Counted from the first letter of the stretch, positions 38,650-49,859 are shown. The stretch: 64,000 nt of DNA from Kiloniellales bacterium (GCA_030066685.1 JASJBF010000015.1:1-64000); one strand, 5' to 3'. A program made the numbers and translations. The notes: a model not told the origin generated them from the sequence alone.

Positions 38650-39741
38650 ATGCCCGAGACCAACAGCAAGCTGAGGGTTGCCGTGCTCTTCGGCGGCCGT
38701 TCGGCCGAGCACGAAGTCTCTCTCCTCTCGGCGCGCAACGTCGCCGCCGCCTTGGCCGAGGCCGGCCACGAGATCACCCTGATCGCGATCGGCCGCAGCG
38801 GCCGCTGGTACGCCGCCGAGGAGATCGCCACGCCGGCCGAGGCCGACTGCGCCGCGACCCGGCAGCTCGCCGTGGTCCCGGGCGCCGGGCGCCGCGCCCC
38901 GCGCCGGGCCGCGACCGGCGAGAGCCTCGGCCCGGTCGACGTGGTCTTCCCCGTCCTGCACGGGCCCTTCGGCGAGGACGGCACCGTGCAGGGCCTGCTG
39001 CGCTGCTTGGACCTGCCCTTCGTCGGGCCTTCAGTCCTGGGCTCGGCCGCGGCCATGGACAAGGACGTCGCCAAGCGGCTGCTCAACGCCGCCGGCCTGC
39101 CGACCGCGCCCGGCGTCACCCTGCGCCGGAGCGATCCCCTGGGGTTCGCCGACCTGGGCAAGGCGCTGAAGCCGCCCTTCTTCGTCAAGCCGGCCAACCT
39201 CGGCTCCTCGGTCGGGGTCACCCGGGCCGAGACCGAGGCCGAGTTCAAGGACGCCCTGGCCCTGGCCTTCCGCTATGACCCCAAGGTCCTGGTCGAGGAA
39301 GAGGTGAAGGGCCGGGAGATCGAATGCGCGGTGCTCGGCACCGGCGAGCTGCAGGCCTCCCTGCCCGGCGAGATCCTGCCCGCGGCCGCCCACGGCTTCT
39401 ACACCTACGACGCCAAGTACATCGATCCCGAGGGCGCCGGCCTCCTGGCCCCGGTCGAGCTGCCGGCCGAGACCACCGCCCGGGTCCAGGAGACGGCGGT
39501 CGCCGCGGCCCGCGCCCTCGACTGCGAAGGCATGGCCCGGGTCGACTTCTTCCTGAAGGACGACGGCGCGCTGCTGATCAACGAGATCAACACCATCCCC
39601 GGTTTCACCGCGATCTCCATGTACCCCAAGCTCTGGGAGGTCAGCGGCCTGCCCCCCGCCGCCCTGGTCGACCGCCTCCTCGCCCAGGCCCTCGCCCGCC
39701 ACGAACGCGAGCAGCGCCTGGAAGTCCTCCACGAGGTCTGA
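38650..39741 (+). CDS. ddl: D-alanine--D-alanine ligase
   Basis: A 363-residue ATP-grasp ligase making the D-Ala-D-Ala of peptidoglycan. N-terminal VLFGGRSAEHEVSLLSARNV, PVLHGPFGEDGTVQGLL, the ATP lid region KPANLGSSVGVTR, and the metal-binding end DFFLKDDGALLINEINTIPGF. The length and the EHEVSL start indicate the longer DdlA type. It is not beside other wall genes here, so it may be a second ligase next to a ddlB in a dcw cluster elsewhere; that cannot be seen from the window. A family A repeat follows the stop. Confidence 0.95.
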   Translation: MPETNSKLRVAVLFGGRSAEHEVSLLSARNVAAALAEAGHEITLIAIGRSGRWYAAEEIATPAEADCAATRQLAVVPGAGRRAPRRAATGESLGPVDVVFPVLHGPFGEDGTVQGLLRCLDLPFVGPSVLGSAAAMDKDVAKRLLNAAGLPTAPGVTLRRSDPLGFADLGKALKPPFFVKPANLGSSVGVTRAETEAEFKDALALAFRYDPKVLVEEEVKGREIECAVLGTGELQASLPGEILPAAAHGFYTYDAKYIDPEGAGLLAPVELPAETTARVQETAVAAARALDCEGMARVDFFLKDDGALLINEINTIPGFTAISMYPKLWEVSGLPPAALVDRLLAQALARHEREQRLEVLHEV

Positions 39742-39750
39742 GGCGGTCTG

Positions 39751-39852
39751 CCCCTCACCCAGCTCCGGCTAAGGCTCGGCTGGCACCTCGCCAAGCCTCC
39801 ACAGCCCTCTCCCCGGGGGAGAGGGCGGCGAGCGGAGCGAGCGGGTGAGGGG
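39751..39852 (-). repeat. Interspersed palindromic repeat family A, copy 2 (inverted)
   Basis: CCCCTCACCC (39751-39760) and GGGTGAGGGG (39843-39852) enclose the same core as copies 1 and 3 but on the minus strand: GGAGGCTTGGCGAGG, GCCGAGCCTTAGCCGGAGC and the inner hairpin CTCTCCCCCGGGGAGAG. It fills the space between ddl and the convergent acetoacetyl-CoA synthetase gene. Confidence 0.9.
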
Positions 39853-39878
39853 ATGACCCAGCCTTACCGGTCCGGGTT

Positions 39879-41831
<1,953 letters not shown>

Positions 41832-41999
41832 GGTCGTCTGCTCCCCGCTCGAAGGCTTTGCGTTGCCGGCTCTTCGCGGCCGGCCCACGTAGTATGGCCA
41901 AGGGCTCCAGGACCATAAAGACCTCGGATGCGCCTTAAAATCACGATTGCGCCACGCTCGGGCCACGCGAGCGGCCAGATCCCCGGACAGACTCCGGCC

Positions 42000-42521
42000 A
42001 TGAAACGCAAGCAGGTCCTCCTCGGCGTCGTGGTCGCCGTCCTCGCGGCCGGCTTCCTGCTGCCGGAGCGGCTGGCCATCCCGGTCGCGGGCGCGACCCC
42101 GTCCGACTGGCACCACGAGACCTTCTGGTACGAGCCCTGGGGCGCCTCGGGCGTGCACAAGGGGATCGACATCTTCGCGCCCGAGGGCCGGCCGGTGATC
42201 GCGGCGACACCAGGGCTGGTGGTCTTCGTCGGCGACTTCGGCCGCGGCGGGCTCTCGGTTGCCGTGCTCGGGCCCAAGTGGCGGCTGCACTACTACGCCC
42301 ATCTCTCGCGGGCCGACGCGGCGCTGGGTGCCTGGGTCGCGCGGGGCGAAAGGCTCGGTGCCGTCGGGACGACCGGCAACGCGGCCGGCACGCCGGCGCA
42401 CCTGCACTATTCGATCCTGACCGTGGTGCCCTATCCCTGGCGCCTGCGCTGGGTGACCCAGGGCTGGCTGCTGCCGGTCTTCCTCGACCCGCACGAGATG
42501 CTGATCGCGTCGCAACCTTAG
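42000..42521 (+). CDS. M23 (LytM) peptidase
   Basis: A 173-residue protein with an N-terminal signal anchor ([21 protein letters not shown]) and an M23 domain: [14 protein letters not shown] with the first His and Asp zinc ligands, LHYYAHLSR, and PAHLHYSI with the HxH pair. All zinc-binding residues are present, so it should be an active glycyl-type endopeptidase acting on peptidoglycan in the periplasm. No extra binding domain. Start ATG 42000, because homology and the signal start there. Confidence 0.9.
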   Translation: MKRKQVLLGVVVAVLAAGFLLPERLAIPVAGATPSDWHHETFWYEPWGASGVHKGIDIFAPEGRPVIAATPGLVVFVGDFGRGGLSVAVLGPKWRLHYYAHLSRADAALGAWVARGERLGAVGTTGNAAGTPAHLHYSILTVVPYPWRLRWVTQGWLLPVFLDPHEMLIASQP

Positions 42522-42558
42522 CGGCCTGGGAATGGCCCAAAGTGGTGCCGGCCCTCTC

Positions 42559-42627
42559 CCTTCGACAGGCTCAGGGTGAGGGCGATAAAGCACAAGACTC
42601 TGCTCCTCATCCTGAGCCTGTCGAAGG
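42559..42627. repeat. Palindromic repeat (CCTTCGACAGGCTCAGG type)
   Basis: Perfect 17-bp arms CCTTCGACAGGCTCAGG (42559-42575) and CCTGAGCCTGTCGAAGG (42611-42627) around a 35-bp less conserved centre. I recall this arm as a frequent intergenic repeat in many alphaproteobacteria. Single copy in this window. Confidence 0.85.
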
Positions 42628-42752
42628 ATGATCGTGCCCAAAGGCTCCCGTCCTCTTCGGTGACCGTGGTCCGCCGAACGCGGCCGCGCATGGCAGATCT
42701 GCGGAGATTCCGCTGGTCCGCGGCGGCGCCCGGCGCGTAGCTTCCACTATCC

Positions 42753-43697
42753 ATGCCTGCCACCGTCGAAACCGCCGTCGAGAAGCTGCGCGCCGTGCCC
42801 GCGCCCCTGCAGGGCGCGCTCTACATGACCGCGGCCGCGCTTGGCTTCTCGGTGATGAACATCGCGATCCGCAGCGCCGCCGAAGAGCTCGATCCCCTGC
42901 AGATCGCCTTCTTCCGCAACTTCTTCGCGCTGCTCTTCATGCTGCCCTGGCTCTGGCAGGTCGGCGCGGCGGGCCTCAAGACCGCGCATCTGGGCCTGCA
43001 CCTCTGGCGCGCGGTCATCGGCCTGGCGGCCATGTGCCTCTGGTTCTACTCCATCGCCCTCTTGCCCCTGGCGGAGGCGGTGGCGCTCAACTTCACGGTG
43101 CCGATGTTCGCGACCCTCGGGGCGGCGATTTTCCTGGGCGAGATCGTCCGGGCCCGGCGCTGGACCGCGACCGTGGTCGGCTTCCTGGGCGTGCTGATCA
43201 TCCTCAGGCCCGGCTTCACCGAGCTGACCCCGGCCATGGCCCTGCCGGTGATCGCGGCGGCCTTCATGGCGATCTCGGTGATCATCGTCAAGAAGCTCTC
43301 CGCCAGCGACACGCCCGCCGCCATCGTCTTTATGATGAACCTGCTGCTGACCCCGCTGTCGCTGGTCCCGGCGCTCTTCGTCTGGCGCTGGCCGAGCTGG
43401 GAGGTGCTCGGCCTGATGGTCCTGGTCGGCTTCTTCGCCATGGCCTCCCACATCGCCATCACCCGCGCCTACGCCGTGGCCGACGCCTCGGCCGTGCTGC
43501 CGCTCGACTACGCCCGCCTGCCCTTCATCGCCGGCCTCGCCTTCCTGATCTACGGCGAGGTGCCGGAGCTCTGGACCTGGGTCGGCGCGGGCGTCATCGC
43601 GGCCTCGGCGATCTACATCGCCCGCCGCGAGGCCCAGGTCGCCCGCGAGCGCGAGGCCAGCCAAGCGGCATCGCACACGCCGGCGGCCCGCCCGTGA
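42753..43697 (+). CDS. EamA/DMT transporter (first of a tandem pair)
   Basis: A 314-residue protein with ten helices in two EamA halves: GALYMTAAALGFSVMNIAIR and the second repeat beginning AMALPVIAAAFMAISVIIVKKL. Typical for metabolite or amino-acid exporters of the drug/metabolite superfamily. Its GTGA overlap with the next gene and shared blocks (DxxQIAFFRN/S, ALPLAxxxAL, WRRW, GVLIMxRPG) show a coupled tandem duplicate. Confidence 0.93.
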   Translation: MPATVETAVEKLRAVPAPLQGALYMTAAALGFSVMNIAIRSAAEELDPLQIAFFRNFFALLFMLPWLWQVGAAGLKTAHLGLHLWRAVIGLAAMCLWFYSIALLPLAEAVALNFTVPMFATLGAAIFLGEIVRARRWTATVVGFLGVLIILRPGFTELTPAMALPVIAAAFMAISVIIVKKLSASDTPAAIVFMMNLLLTPLSLVPALFVWRWPSWEVLGLMVLVGFFAMASHIAITRAYAVADASAVLPLDYARLPFIAGLAFLIYGEVPELWTWVGAGVIAASAIYIARREAQVAREREASQAASHTPAARP

Positions 43698-44668
43698 CCG
43701 GAAGTGCGACCGGAAGCGTGACCGGGGCCGCGGACGGCGCCTCGGCGCCCGCTTCGCTCCCGGGGGCCGAGGGCGGCTTCGGGCTGACGCCCAACCACCG
43801 CGGCGCGCTTTGGATGCTGGCGGCCGGCCTCGGCTTCACCCTCAACGGCACCCTGGTCAAGACCCTCGGCCAGCAGGGACTCGACGCCTACCAGATCGCC
43901 TTCTTCCGCAGCCTGGTCGGGCTGCTCGCCGTGCTGCCCCTGCTCTGGCGGATCGGCGTCCATCGGCTGAGGAGCCGGCATCCCTGGATCCATGCCTTCC
44001 GGGTGATCTTCGGCGCCGGCGCCATGGTCTGCGGCTTCTACGCCCTGACCCGGCTGCCGCTCGCCGACGTGACCGCGCTCAGCTTCACGACCCCGCTCTT
44101 CGCCACCGTCCTGGCCGTGGTCTTCCTGCGCGAGCCGGTCCGCTGGCGGCGCTGGAGCGCGACCGCGCTCGGCTTCCTGGGTGTCCTGATCATGGTCCGG
44201 CCGGGCGCCGGGGCCTTCGAGCCGGCGGCGGTGGTCGCCCTCGGCATGGCCTTCGGTATCGCCGCCGCCCTGGTCCTGGTCAAGCGCCTGCCGGCGGGCG
44301 AGAGCCAGATCGCCATGCTGTTCTACTTCGGGGTCGGCAGCCTGCTGATCACCGCCGGCCCGGCGGCCGCGGTCTGGCAGCCGCCGAGCGGCCCGCAGTA
44401 TCTGCTGCTGGTCGCCATGGGGCTCCTGGGCCTGGGCTCCCAGGCGATGATGATCCGGGCCTTCCGGGTCGGCGAGGCCAGCTTCGTCGCGCCCTTCGAC
44501 TACGGCAAGCTGCTGGCCGCCGGTCTGCTCGGCTTCTTCGTCTTCGCCGAGGTGCCGGACCTCTGGACCCTGACCGGCGCCGCGATCATCGTCGGCGCGA
44601 CCCTCTACATCGCCCGACGCGAGGCCGCGGTCGGGCGCCCAGCGCCGGCCAAGGCGGAATCCATCTGA
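43694..44668 (+). CDS. EamA/DMT transporter (second of a tandem pair)
   Basis: A 324-residue ten-helix EamA protein. GTG 43694 overlaps the stop of its partner and opens with a 35-residue Gly/Ser/Ala-rich cytoplasmic stretch before helix 1 (GALWMLAAGLGFTLNGTLVK). Matches its partner throughout: AYQIAFFRSLVGL, LTRLPLADVTALSFTTPLFATVL, GVLIMVRPG. A later in-frame GTG would give a shorter start. The 26-bp space to the thioesterase gene indicates the same transcript. Confidence 0.92.
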   Translation: MTGSATGSVTGAADGASAPASLPGAEGGFGLTPNHRGALWMLAAGLGFTLNGTLVKTLGQQGLDAYQIAFFRSLVGLLAVLPLLWRIGVHRLRSRHPWIHAFRVIFGAGAMVCGFYALTRLPLADVTALSFTTPLFATVLAVVFLREPVRWRRWSATALGFLGVLIMVRPGAGAFEPAAVVALGMAFGIAAALVLVKRLPAGESQIAMLFYFGVGSLLITAGPAAAVWQPPSGPQYLLLVAMGLLGLGSQAMMIRAFRVGEASFVAPFDYGKLLAAGLLGFFVFAEVPDLWTLTGAAIIVGATLYIARREAAVGRPAPAKAESI

Positions 44669-44694
44669 CTCTTGTCCTTGGGGGAGGAAAGACT

Positions 44695-45138
44695 GTGAAA
44701 CAGGACCTGAAGCCGGGCCTCCGCTACGAGCTGAGCTATCCCGTGCCCCCGGACAAGACGGTGCCCCACCTCTATCCCGACGCGCCGGAGTTCGCGGAGA
44801 TGCCCGAGGTCTTCGCAACCGGCTTCATGGTCGGCCTGATCGAGTGGGCCTGCCTGCTGGCGGTCAAGCCCTACCTCGACTGGCCGCGCGAGATGACCGT
44901 CGGCACCCACGTCGACCTCAGCCACCTGGCGGCGACGCCGCCGGGCCTGACCGTGCGGGTCGAGGCGACCCTGACCGAGGTGGAGGGCCGCCGGCTCGGC
45001 TTCTCTGTGAGGGCCATGGACGGCCTCGACCTGATCTCCGAGGGCCGCCACGAGCGCTTCGTCATCGACGCCAAGGGCTTCAACCGCAAAGCCCGCGAGA
45101 AGGCGGCGCATGCCGCCGAGACCGAGCGCCGGACGTGA
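44695..45138 (+). CDS. FlK-like hotdog thioesterase
   Basis: A 147-residue hotdog protein. Its segment PEVFATGFMVGLIEWACLLAV together with GTHVDLSHLAATPPG matches the fluoroacetyl-CoA thioesterase (FlK) family: the Thr and Glu of the first block and the His of the second correspond to its catalytic residues. Physiological substrates of most FlK relatives are unknown acyl-CoAs. Start GTG 44695 with a very strong GGAGGAAAGACT ahead. Probably last gene of the unit with two EamA transporters. Confidence 0.85.
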   Translation: MKQDLKPGLRYELSYPVPPDKTVPHLYPDAPEFAEMPEVFATGFMVGLIEWACLLAVKPYLDWPREMTVGTHVDLSHLAATPPGLTVRVEATLTEVEGRRLGFSVRAMDGLDLISEGRHERFVIDAKGFNRKAREKAAHAAETERRT

Positions 45139-45141
45139 CCT

Positions 45142-45543
45142 CTAGGCGGTCTCCCCGGCTGTACTCTCGTCGCAAACGTCCTCGCCGCCGGTGTCCTCGA
45201 GGAAGCGGCGGGCGCTCTCCCGGTGCTGCTCCTTGACGTGCGGGGCGACCGCGTTGACCGCGAGCGCCAGGACCGTGGCGTCGTCGGTGTAACCGAAGGC
45301 CGCGACCACGTCGGGCAGCAGGTCGGTGGGCACCACGAAGTAGGCCAGGGCGGTCATCAGGGTCGCCTTGACGTAGGTCGGCGTCGCCCGGTCCGTCGCG
45401 CAGTAGTAGGCGGCGACCGCGTCCTCGACGAAGGGGACCTTGCCCAGGTTGCGGCGGATCTTGGGCCAGAATCCGCGCTTCACGCGGTCCCGGTTGCGCC
45501 GGTACTTGGCCGGGTCGTAGGGAACGATCTCGGTGCCGGTCAT
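45142..45543 (-). CDS. DUF1232 (YkvA-like) protein
   Basis: A 133-residue protein with the DUF1232 core YFVVPTDLLPDVVAAFGYTDDATVLALAV, a membrane-associated hairpin with conserved Pro-Asp pairs. N-terminal basic part (RRNRDRVKRGFWPKIRRNL). The family is often found in alphaproteobacteria without known function. Start ATG 45543, weak Shine-Dalgarno. It converges on the thioesterase gene with 3 bp between stops and diverges from the SDR. Confidence 0.9.
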   Translation of the reverse strand: MTGTEIVPYDPAKYRRNRDRVKRGFWPKIRRNLGKVPFVEDAVAAYYCATDRATPTYVKATLMTALAYFVVPTDLLPDVVAAFGYTDDATVLALAVNAVAPHVKEQHRESARRFLEDTGGEDVCDESTAGETA

Positions 45544-45675
45544 GACCGATATATGGGGATGCGCCCCGGATCCCCAAAGGTCCCGTTGGAAGCGGCCCAT
45601 TCCGGGGGCTTGGGCCGGTCCCGGGCTTCTGATATAGAGCGCCGTCTTTGCCGATAACGCACAGGGAGATGAGCG

Positions 45676-46437
45676 ATGGACGTCAGGGGTCAAGGGGCGA
45701 TCGTGACCGGCGCCGGATCGGGTCTGGGCGCGGAGACGGCCCGCTATCTGGCCAAGGCCGGGGCCAAGGTCGCGGTCCTGGACGTGAACGGCGAGGCCGC
45801 CGAGGCCGTCGCCCAGGAGATCGGCGGCCTGGGCCTGGCCTGCGACGTTGGCAGCGCCGAGGCCGCCGAGGCGGCGGTCGCCCGGGCGCGCGAAGCCCAC
45901 GGCACCGCCCGGGTCCTGGTCAACTGCGCCGGGATCGCCCCGGCCAAGCGGATCGTCGGGCGCGACGGCCCGATGCCGCTGGAGGACTTCGCCAGGGTCG
46001 TCCAGGTCAACCTGATCGGCAGCTTCAACCTGCTGCGCCTGGCCGCCGCCGACATGCTGGCCGCCGAGCCTCTGGCCGACGGCGAGCGCGGGGTGGTGAT
46101 CTCGACCGCCTCGGTCGCCGCCTACGAGGGCCAGATCGGCCAGTCCGCCTACGCCGCCTCCAAGGCCGGGATCGTCGGGCTGACGCTGCCGGCGGCGCGG
46201 GAGTTCGCGAAGACCGGGATCCGGGTCCTGGGCATCGCGCCAGGCCTGATCGGCACCCCGCTGCTGCTCAACATGCCCCAGGAGATCCAGGACAGCCTGG
46301 CTTCGCAGGTGCCCTTCCCGCACCGCTTCGGCCATCCGGGCGAGTTCGCCGGCCTGGTCATGCACATGGTCGAGAACGTCATGCTGAACGGCGAGGTCGT
46401 GCGCCTGGACGGCGCCATGCGCATGCAGGCGCGCTGA
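45676..46437 (+). CDS. 3-hydroxyacyl-CoA dehydrogenase type 2-like SDR
   Basis: A 253-residue SDR resembling HSD17B10 (type 2 hydroxyacyl-CoA dehydrogenase): VTGAGSGLGAETARYLAKAG with NAD-type Asp in VLDVN, LVNCAGIAPAKR, ISTASVAAYEGQIGQSAYAASKAG, and GIAPGLIGTPLL. NAD-dependent oxidation of 3-hydroxyacyl-CoA in beta-oxidation or branched-chain amino acid breakdown is the usual role. Start ATG 45676 with GGGAGATGAGCG upstream. It stands alone. Confidence 0.9.
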   Translation: MDVRGQGAIVTGAGSGLGAETARYLAKAGAKVAVLDVNGEAAEAVAQEIGGLGLACDVGSAEAAEAAVARAREAHGTARVLVNCAGIAPAKRIVGRDGPMPLEDFARVVQVNLIGSFNLLRLAAADMLAAEPLADGERGVVISTASVAAYEGQIGQSAYAASKAGIVGLTLPAAREFAKTGIRVLGIAPGLIGTPLLLNMPQEIQDSLASQVPFPHRFGHPGEFAGLVMHMVENVMLNGEVVRLDGAMRMQAR

Positions 46438-46452
46438 AACGCGGCCGCCCGA

Positions 46453-46752
46453 TCAGGATTCCGAAGCGTGGGCCTGGTCGATTTTGCCGGCGAGGTCCAG
46501 GTCCTTCTGGGACAACCCGCCGCAATCGTGGGTCGACAAGGTCACGTCGACACGATTGTATACGTTGAACCATTCGGGGTGGTGATCCATCTTTTCGGCG
46601 TGGAGGGCGACCTGCGCCATGAAGCCGAAGGCCTGGGTGAAGGATTTGAAGGTGAAGGACCTCTCTATCGCATCGCGGCCCTCGACCTCGCGCCAGTCCG
46701 GCAGCGCCGCGAGCCCGGCGGCCCGCGCCTCGGCTGAGAGTTTCTCGACCAT
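46453..46752 (-). CDS. phhB: Pterin-4a-carbinolamine dehydratase
   Basis: A 99-residue PCD/DCoH protein with the complete family signature: [18 protein letters not shown] and [17 protein letters not shown]. It dehydrates 4a-hydroxytetrahydrobiopterin during pterin recycling for phenylalanine hydroxylase, or acts in molybdopterin or tetrahydrofolate side chemistry where no hydroxylase exists. Full length. The first 50-odd bases of its coding region occur again, mutated, at 49860-49912. Confidence 0.94.
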   Translation of the reverse strand: MVEKLSAEARAAGLAALPDWREVEGRDAIERSFTFKSFTQAFGFMAQVALHAEKMDHHPEWFNVYNRVDVTLSTHDCGGLSQKDLDLAGKIDQAHASES

Positions 46753-46851
46753 GCTTCACCTCCCGGCTGGCTCTCCGCTTCCGAACTGTGGTCGGCGCCG
46801 CGGCGCCGGTCAAGGGGCGGGGCCGGGTGCGGACTGCGGGGTGGGTCGGAC

Positions 46852-47250
46852 ATGAAGCACTTCGGTCCGCCGCCCTCGGTCGACGATCTGGAAAGCATCG
46901 CCCGCGAGGCCTTCGCGGCGATCCCCAGGCAGCTCCGCGTCCACGCCAAGGACGTGGTGATCCGGGTCCAGGACTTTCCCGACGACGATATCCTTGAGGA
47001 GCTGGAGTGCGATTCGGCCTTCGACCTCCTGGGGCTCTACCAGGGCGTCGACCTGACCCGCAAGAGCATCTCGGACACCGGGCAGCAGCCCGACATGGTC
47101 TACCTTTACCGCCGCCCGATCCTCGACTACTGGTGCGACAGCGAGGAGGACCTGGCCCACGTCGTGCGCCACGTCCTGATCCACGAGATCGGCCACCACT
47201 TCGGCTATTCCGACGACGACATGGAAGCCATCGAGGAAGCCGCCCGCTGA
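46852..47250 (+). CDS. Small zinc metallopeptidase-like protein (zincin_1 family)
   Basis: A 132-residue protein with HEIGHHFGYSDDDMEAIE at the end, an HExxH zinc motif plus downstream acidic residues as in the PF06262 zincin group. The N-terminal half has LESIAREAFAAIP and VVIRVQDFPDD typical of that family. Intracellular, function unknown. This is the intact copy; a decayed copy with a 242-bp internal loss lies at 49959-50115. Confidence 0.9.
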   Translation: MKHFGPPPSVDDLESIAREAFAAIPRQLRVHAKDVVIRVQDFPDDDILEELECDSAFDLLGLYQGVDLTRKSISDTGQQPDMVYLYRRPILDYWCDSEEDLAHVVRHVLIHEIGHHFGYSDDDMEAIEEAAR

Positions 47251-47516
47251 GTCCGGGCAGACCAGCCCGTGGACTCACGAACGCGAAGCCATGGCCGGAT
47301 CGCGGGATACCCGTGTTCGCTGCACTCTCAAGAGCGGTCTTCCATCCCGGCGAAGTGCTGGTCGCAGATTGACCCCTTGCGGAGATTCGCGCTTTCCTGC
47401 AATGGAAGTCACCTAGGCCGATGACCGCGACAGCAACGACCCGCTGGCCCAGCTCTGCTCAGGCAGCCCAACTACAAACAGCTGCTCGGCCGACAATACC
47501 GAGTCAGTGAAGAGCA

Positions 47517-49781
47517 ATGCTAGAAAACCAATCGATTTCCGCAGAACGCCGCCGATTAGCCCTTTCGGGCTGGCTTATACCCACCCTGCTTTTTGCGGCG
47601 CTGTTTCCGCTCACATTGAGCGGGTTTGCCTACACGATCGTCGACAATCATTGGCTCGGTAGCGAGGCAGCCTATGACTACTGGGCAGCCAACGACTTTC
47701 AGTGGGGCACGGAGATCGTTCAAAATATTGGGCCCCTGGGCTACATCCATTTCCCTTTATCCTTTACCGGATTTCTAGACTTAGAGAACGCATGGGCGAA
47801 CTTTGTCCAGAGCGGAACGCTTGTTGTTCTTGTGATTTATTTAGCCTGGATGATCCCGAATCGACTTCTGAAAACCGTTTTTCTAACGGTTTTTGTTTTG
47901 ATGCAGGTCTTGAAACAGCCGTATGTCTTTTCATTTCCGACGGAGGTAAGCCACTATCTCTTGGCTTTGTTTATTGCCTACGCCCTTTTCAATCTCGAGC
48001 GATACTTCGCTCTGATCCCGCTCGTTATTTTGTTGGCGGGCATGTCCTTGGGAAAAGGCATGTATCTGTTTATCGCGCCGGTCATCATTTTCTTTGCGGC
48101 GCTCTTTTACATCTTGCGACGAAAAGTGCTTCTGTCCATTGCGGGCGTGAGCCTCTACGTCCTCAGCTTCCTCTTTTTTTGGGTGTCCAGCGGCCAAGAG
48201 ATTTCCAACCTGCCGGACTTCATCTGGGGAAGCCTCGCGTTTTCCAGCGGCTATAGCGAAGCCTTGGCGAATTACAGCTCGTCCCCGTTGGAAGGCCCGT
48301 CCGTCATATCAACTGGATCGGCCTTGTTTCACTTCGCGATTTTCATATCCCTTATTCTTCTGGTCTTGGCGAAGAACTTCTATCCAATAAAGACTATGAA
48401 CCGCGTGACGTTTGCCGCCGGGCTGATGCTCGCTTCGATAGAATTACTCATTCTTTTCGCCGTTTGGAAGCACGGGATCGTGTCCTCCGACATCTATCAT
48501 ATCTCTGTGTTCTTCTGGTTCGCCTGCGTGTCCGTGGTTCCGTTTCTGTGCGTACATCATGCAGCGTACTACCAAGAGTTGAGGGGGCCGGCTGAAATCC
48601 CGGGTCAGCGACGCCTTGCTCCGATCATCGGACACCTTGTGAACTTGGCGGCTCGCGTGTGGGCCAACTGGCAGCGCAGGGCGGATACACAACAAGGTAC
48701 CGGCGTTTTCGCAGCCTTAATCCGTTTCGGGGATACTCTAAAGACTTGGTTGGGTACCGCCATCTCGCAGGAAAAGCACCAAGTTAACGCCTCAGAGACG
48801 TCGCCCCCTGCGGCCTTTGGTTTTCGCGCCGCGAGAAAGGAGATTCTCGTTCTTATCGTAGTAATTTGCCTGACGCCTAATTTTTTTTATGGATGGAAAT
48901 TTGTTCTATTTCTGGAAGGGGAAATTGCCGCATGGAACGATAAGCTTGCTGCGTCCGTCGCCGAGATGCAAATGCCGCAGACGCGCGAAGTCGTCGGAAA
49001 AGAACGCGTCGGATACTTCGGAGAACTCCCCGCGCCGATGGTGTACAACGATTTCCTTTACACGGCATCGCCGTCAACCATTTCTTTCGCCGGCTGGAAT
49101 CCTTGGATTATTGAAAAGGATGCCGACTTTTTCCGGAATGCCGGTTCAGCGCCACCTTACTTGGTCTACCAATTGTTCAACACGCAAGCAATCGTGCGAC
49201 AATTCTCACCGCTCGACAGCCCGAAGGCGCAACTCGAGATCTTTCGCCGCTACGATCCAGTTCTTGCCAGTGACAACAAACCTATTCACGAACATGGCCG
49301 GCTATTGCTGAAACGGCGGGAGCCCTCATCGGCGCTGCGATATGAAGATCTCGGACAGTGGACCGAGGAGATGGGTGACTGGATCCAGGTGCCCGGAAAT
49401 GCAGATGGGCCGGTCCAAACGGTTATCCGTTTGCCCACCAGCCTGGCCACCAAGATCCTGACGGCGATTTATAAAGCCCCCGGCTATTCATTCGAGTACA
49501 AGCTCGACGACGGCACCCTTGGCAAGCGGAAATTCACCCCGACGAAGGGCAGGGAAGGCTTTCTTTTGGCCCCGCTGATCCTGAAGAACCGGGACCTTCT
49601 TGCCGCGCTATCGGCGGAGGAATGGGAGAAGTATTTGAAGAATGACGACAGTGCACTGCGCCGCATAACCCAGTTTCGGATAAACTGCGAACATATCACG
49701 ATGGCGTGCGCGACCGAGATGGAAGTGCGGTTCAACGAGGTGCTGGGGCTTGAATTTGGTCGGAACGCCGATCACCGCTAG
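47517..49781 (+). CDS. Large polytopic membrane protein of unusual composition
   Basis: A 754-residue protein with roughly 10-11 membrane helices in the first 340 residues and another near residue 435-460 (KEILVLIVVICLTPNFFYGW), then a soluble C-terminal part of about 290 residues, likely periplasmic. The layout resembles GT-C glycosyltransferases, but I see no confident motif and give no function. Codon use is far less GC-biased than in all neighbours (TTT, ATT and TTA are frequent), so it is probably acquired. It is bracketed by the intact and the decayed phhB/zincin segment. ATG at 47520 is preceded by AGTGAAGAG; the 266 bp upstream hold no other gene. Confidence 0.8.
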   Translation: MLENQSISAERRRLALSGWLIPTLLFAALFPLTLSGFAYTIVDNHWLGSEAAYDYWAANDFQWGTEIVQNIGPLGYIHFPLSFTGFLDLENAWANFVQSGTLVVLVIYLAWMIPNRLLKTVFLTVFVLMQVLKQPYVFSFPTEVSHYLLALFIAYALFNLERYFALIPLVILLAGMSLGKGMYLFIAPVIIFFAALFYILRRKVLLSIAGVSLYVLSFLFFWVSSGQEISNLPDFIWGSLAFSSGYSEALANYSSSPLEGPSVISTGSALFHFAIFISLILLVLAKNFYPIKTMNRVTFAAGLMLASIELLILFAVWKHGIVSSDIYHISVFFWFACVSVVPFLCVHHAAYYQELRGPAEIPGQRRLAPIIGHLVNLAARVWANWQRRADTQQGTGVFAALIRFGDTLKTWLGTAISQEKHQVNASETSPPAAFGFRAARKEILVLIVVICLTPNFFYGWKFVLFLEGEIAAWNDKLAASVAEMQMPQTREVVGKERVGYFGELPAPMVYNDFLYTASPSTISFAGWNPWIIEKDADFFRNAGSAPPYLVYQLFNTQAIVRQFSPLDSPKAQLEIFRRYDPVLASDNKPIHEHGRLLLKRREPSSALRYEDLGQWTEEMGDWIQVPGNADGPVQTVIRLPTSLATKILTAIYKAPGYSFEYKLDDGTLGKRKFTPTKGREGFLLAPLILKNRDLLAALSAEEWEKYLKNDDSALRRITQFRINCEHITMACATEMEVRFNEVLGLEFGRNADHR

Positions 49782-49859
49782 ACGAAACCTGAAATTCAAA
49801 CAGCGCGAAGGATGCTGTCCGGGTTTGTATGCTGCGGGGTTGTTGGACGACGAAGTTCG

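Noticed and set aside
45142-46365. Extended start of the DUF1232 gene
   Set aside because: The extra N-terminal part is antisense to the SDR gene; homology begins at ATG 45543.
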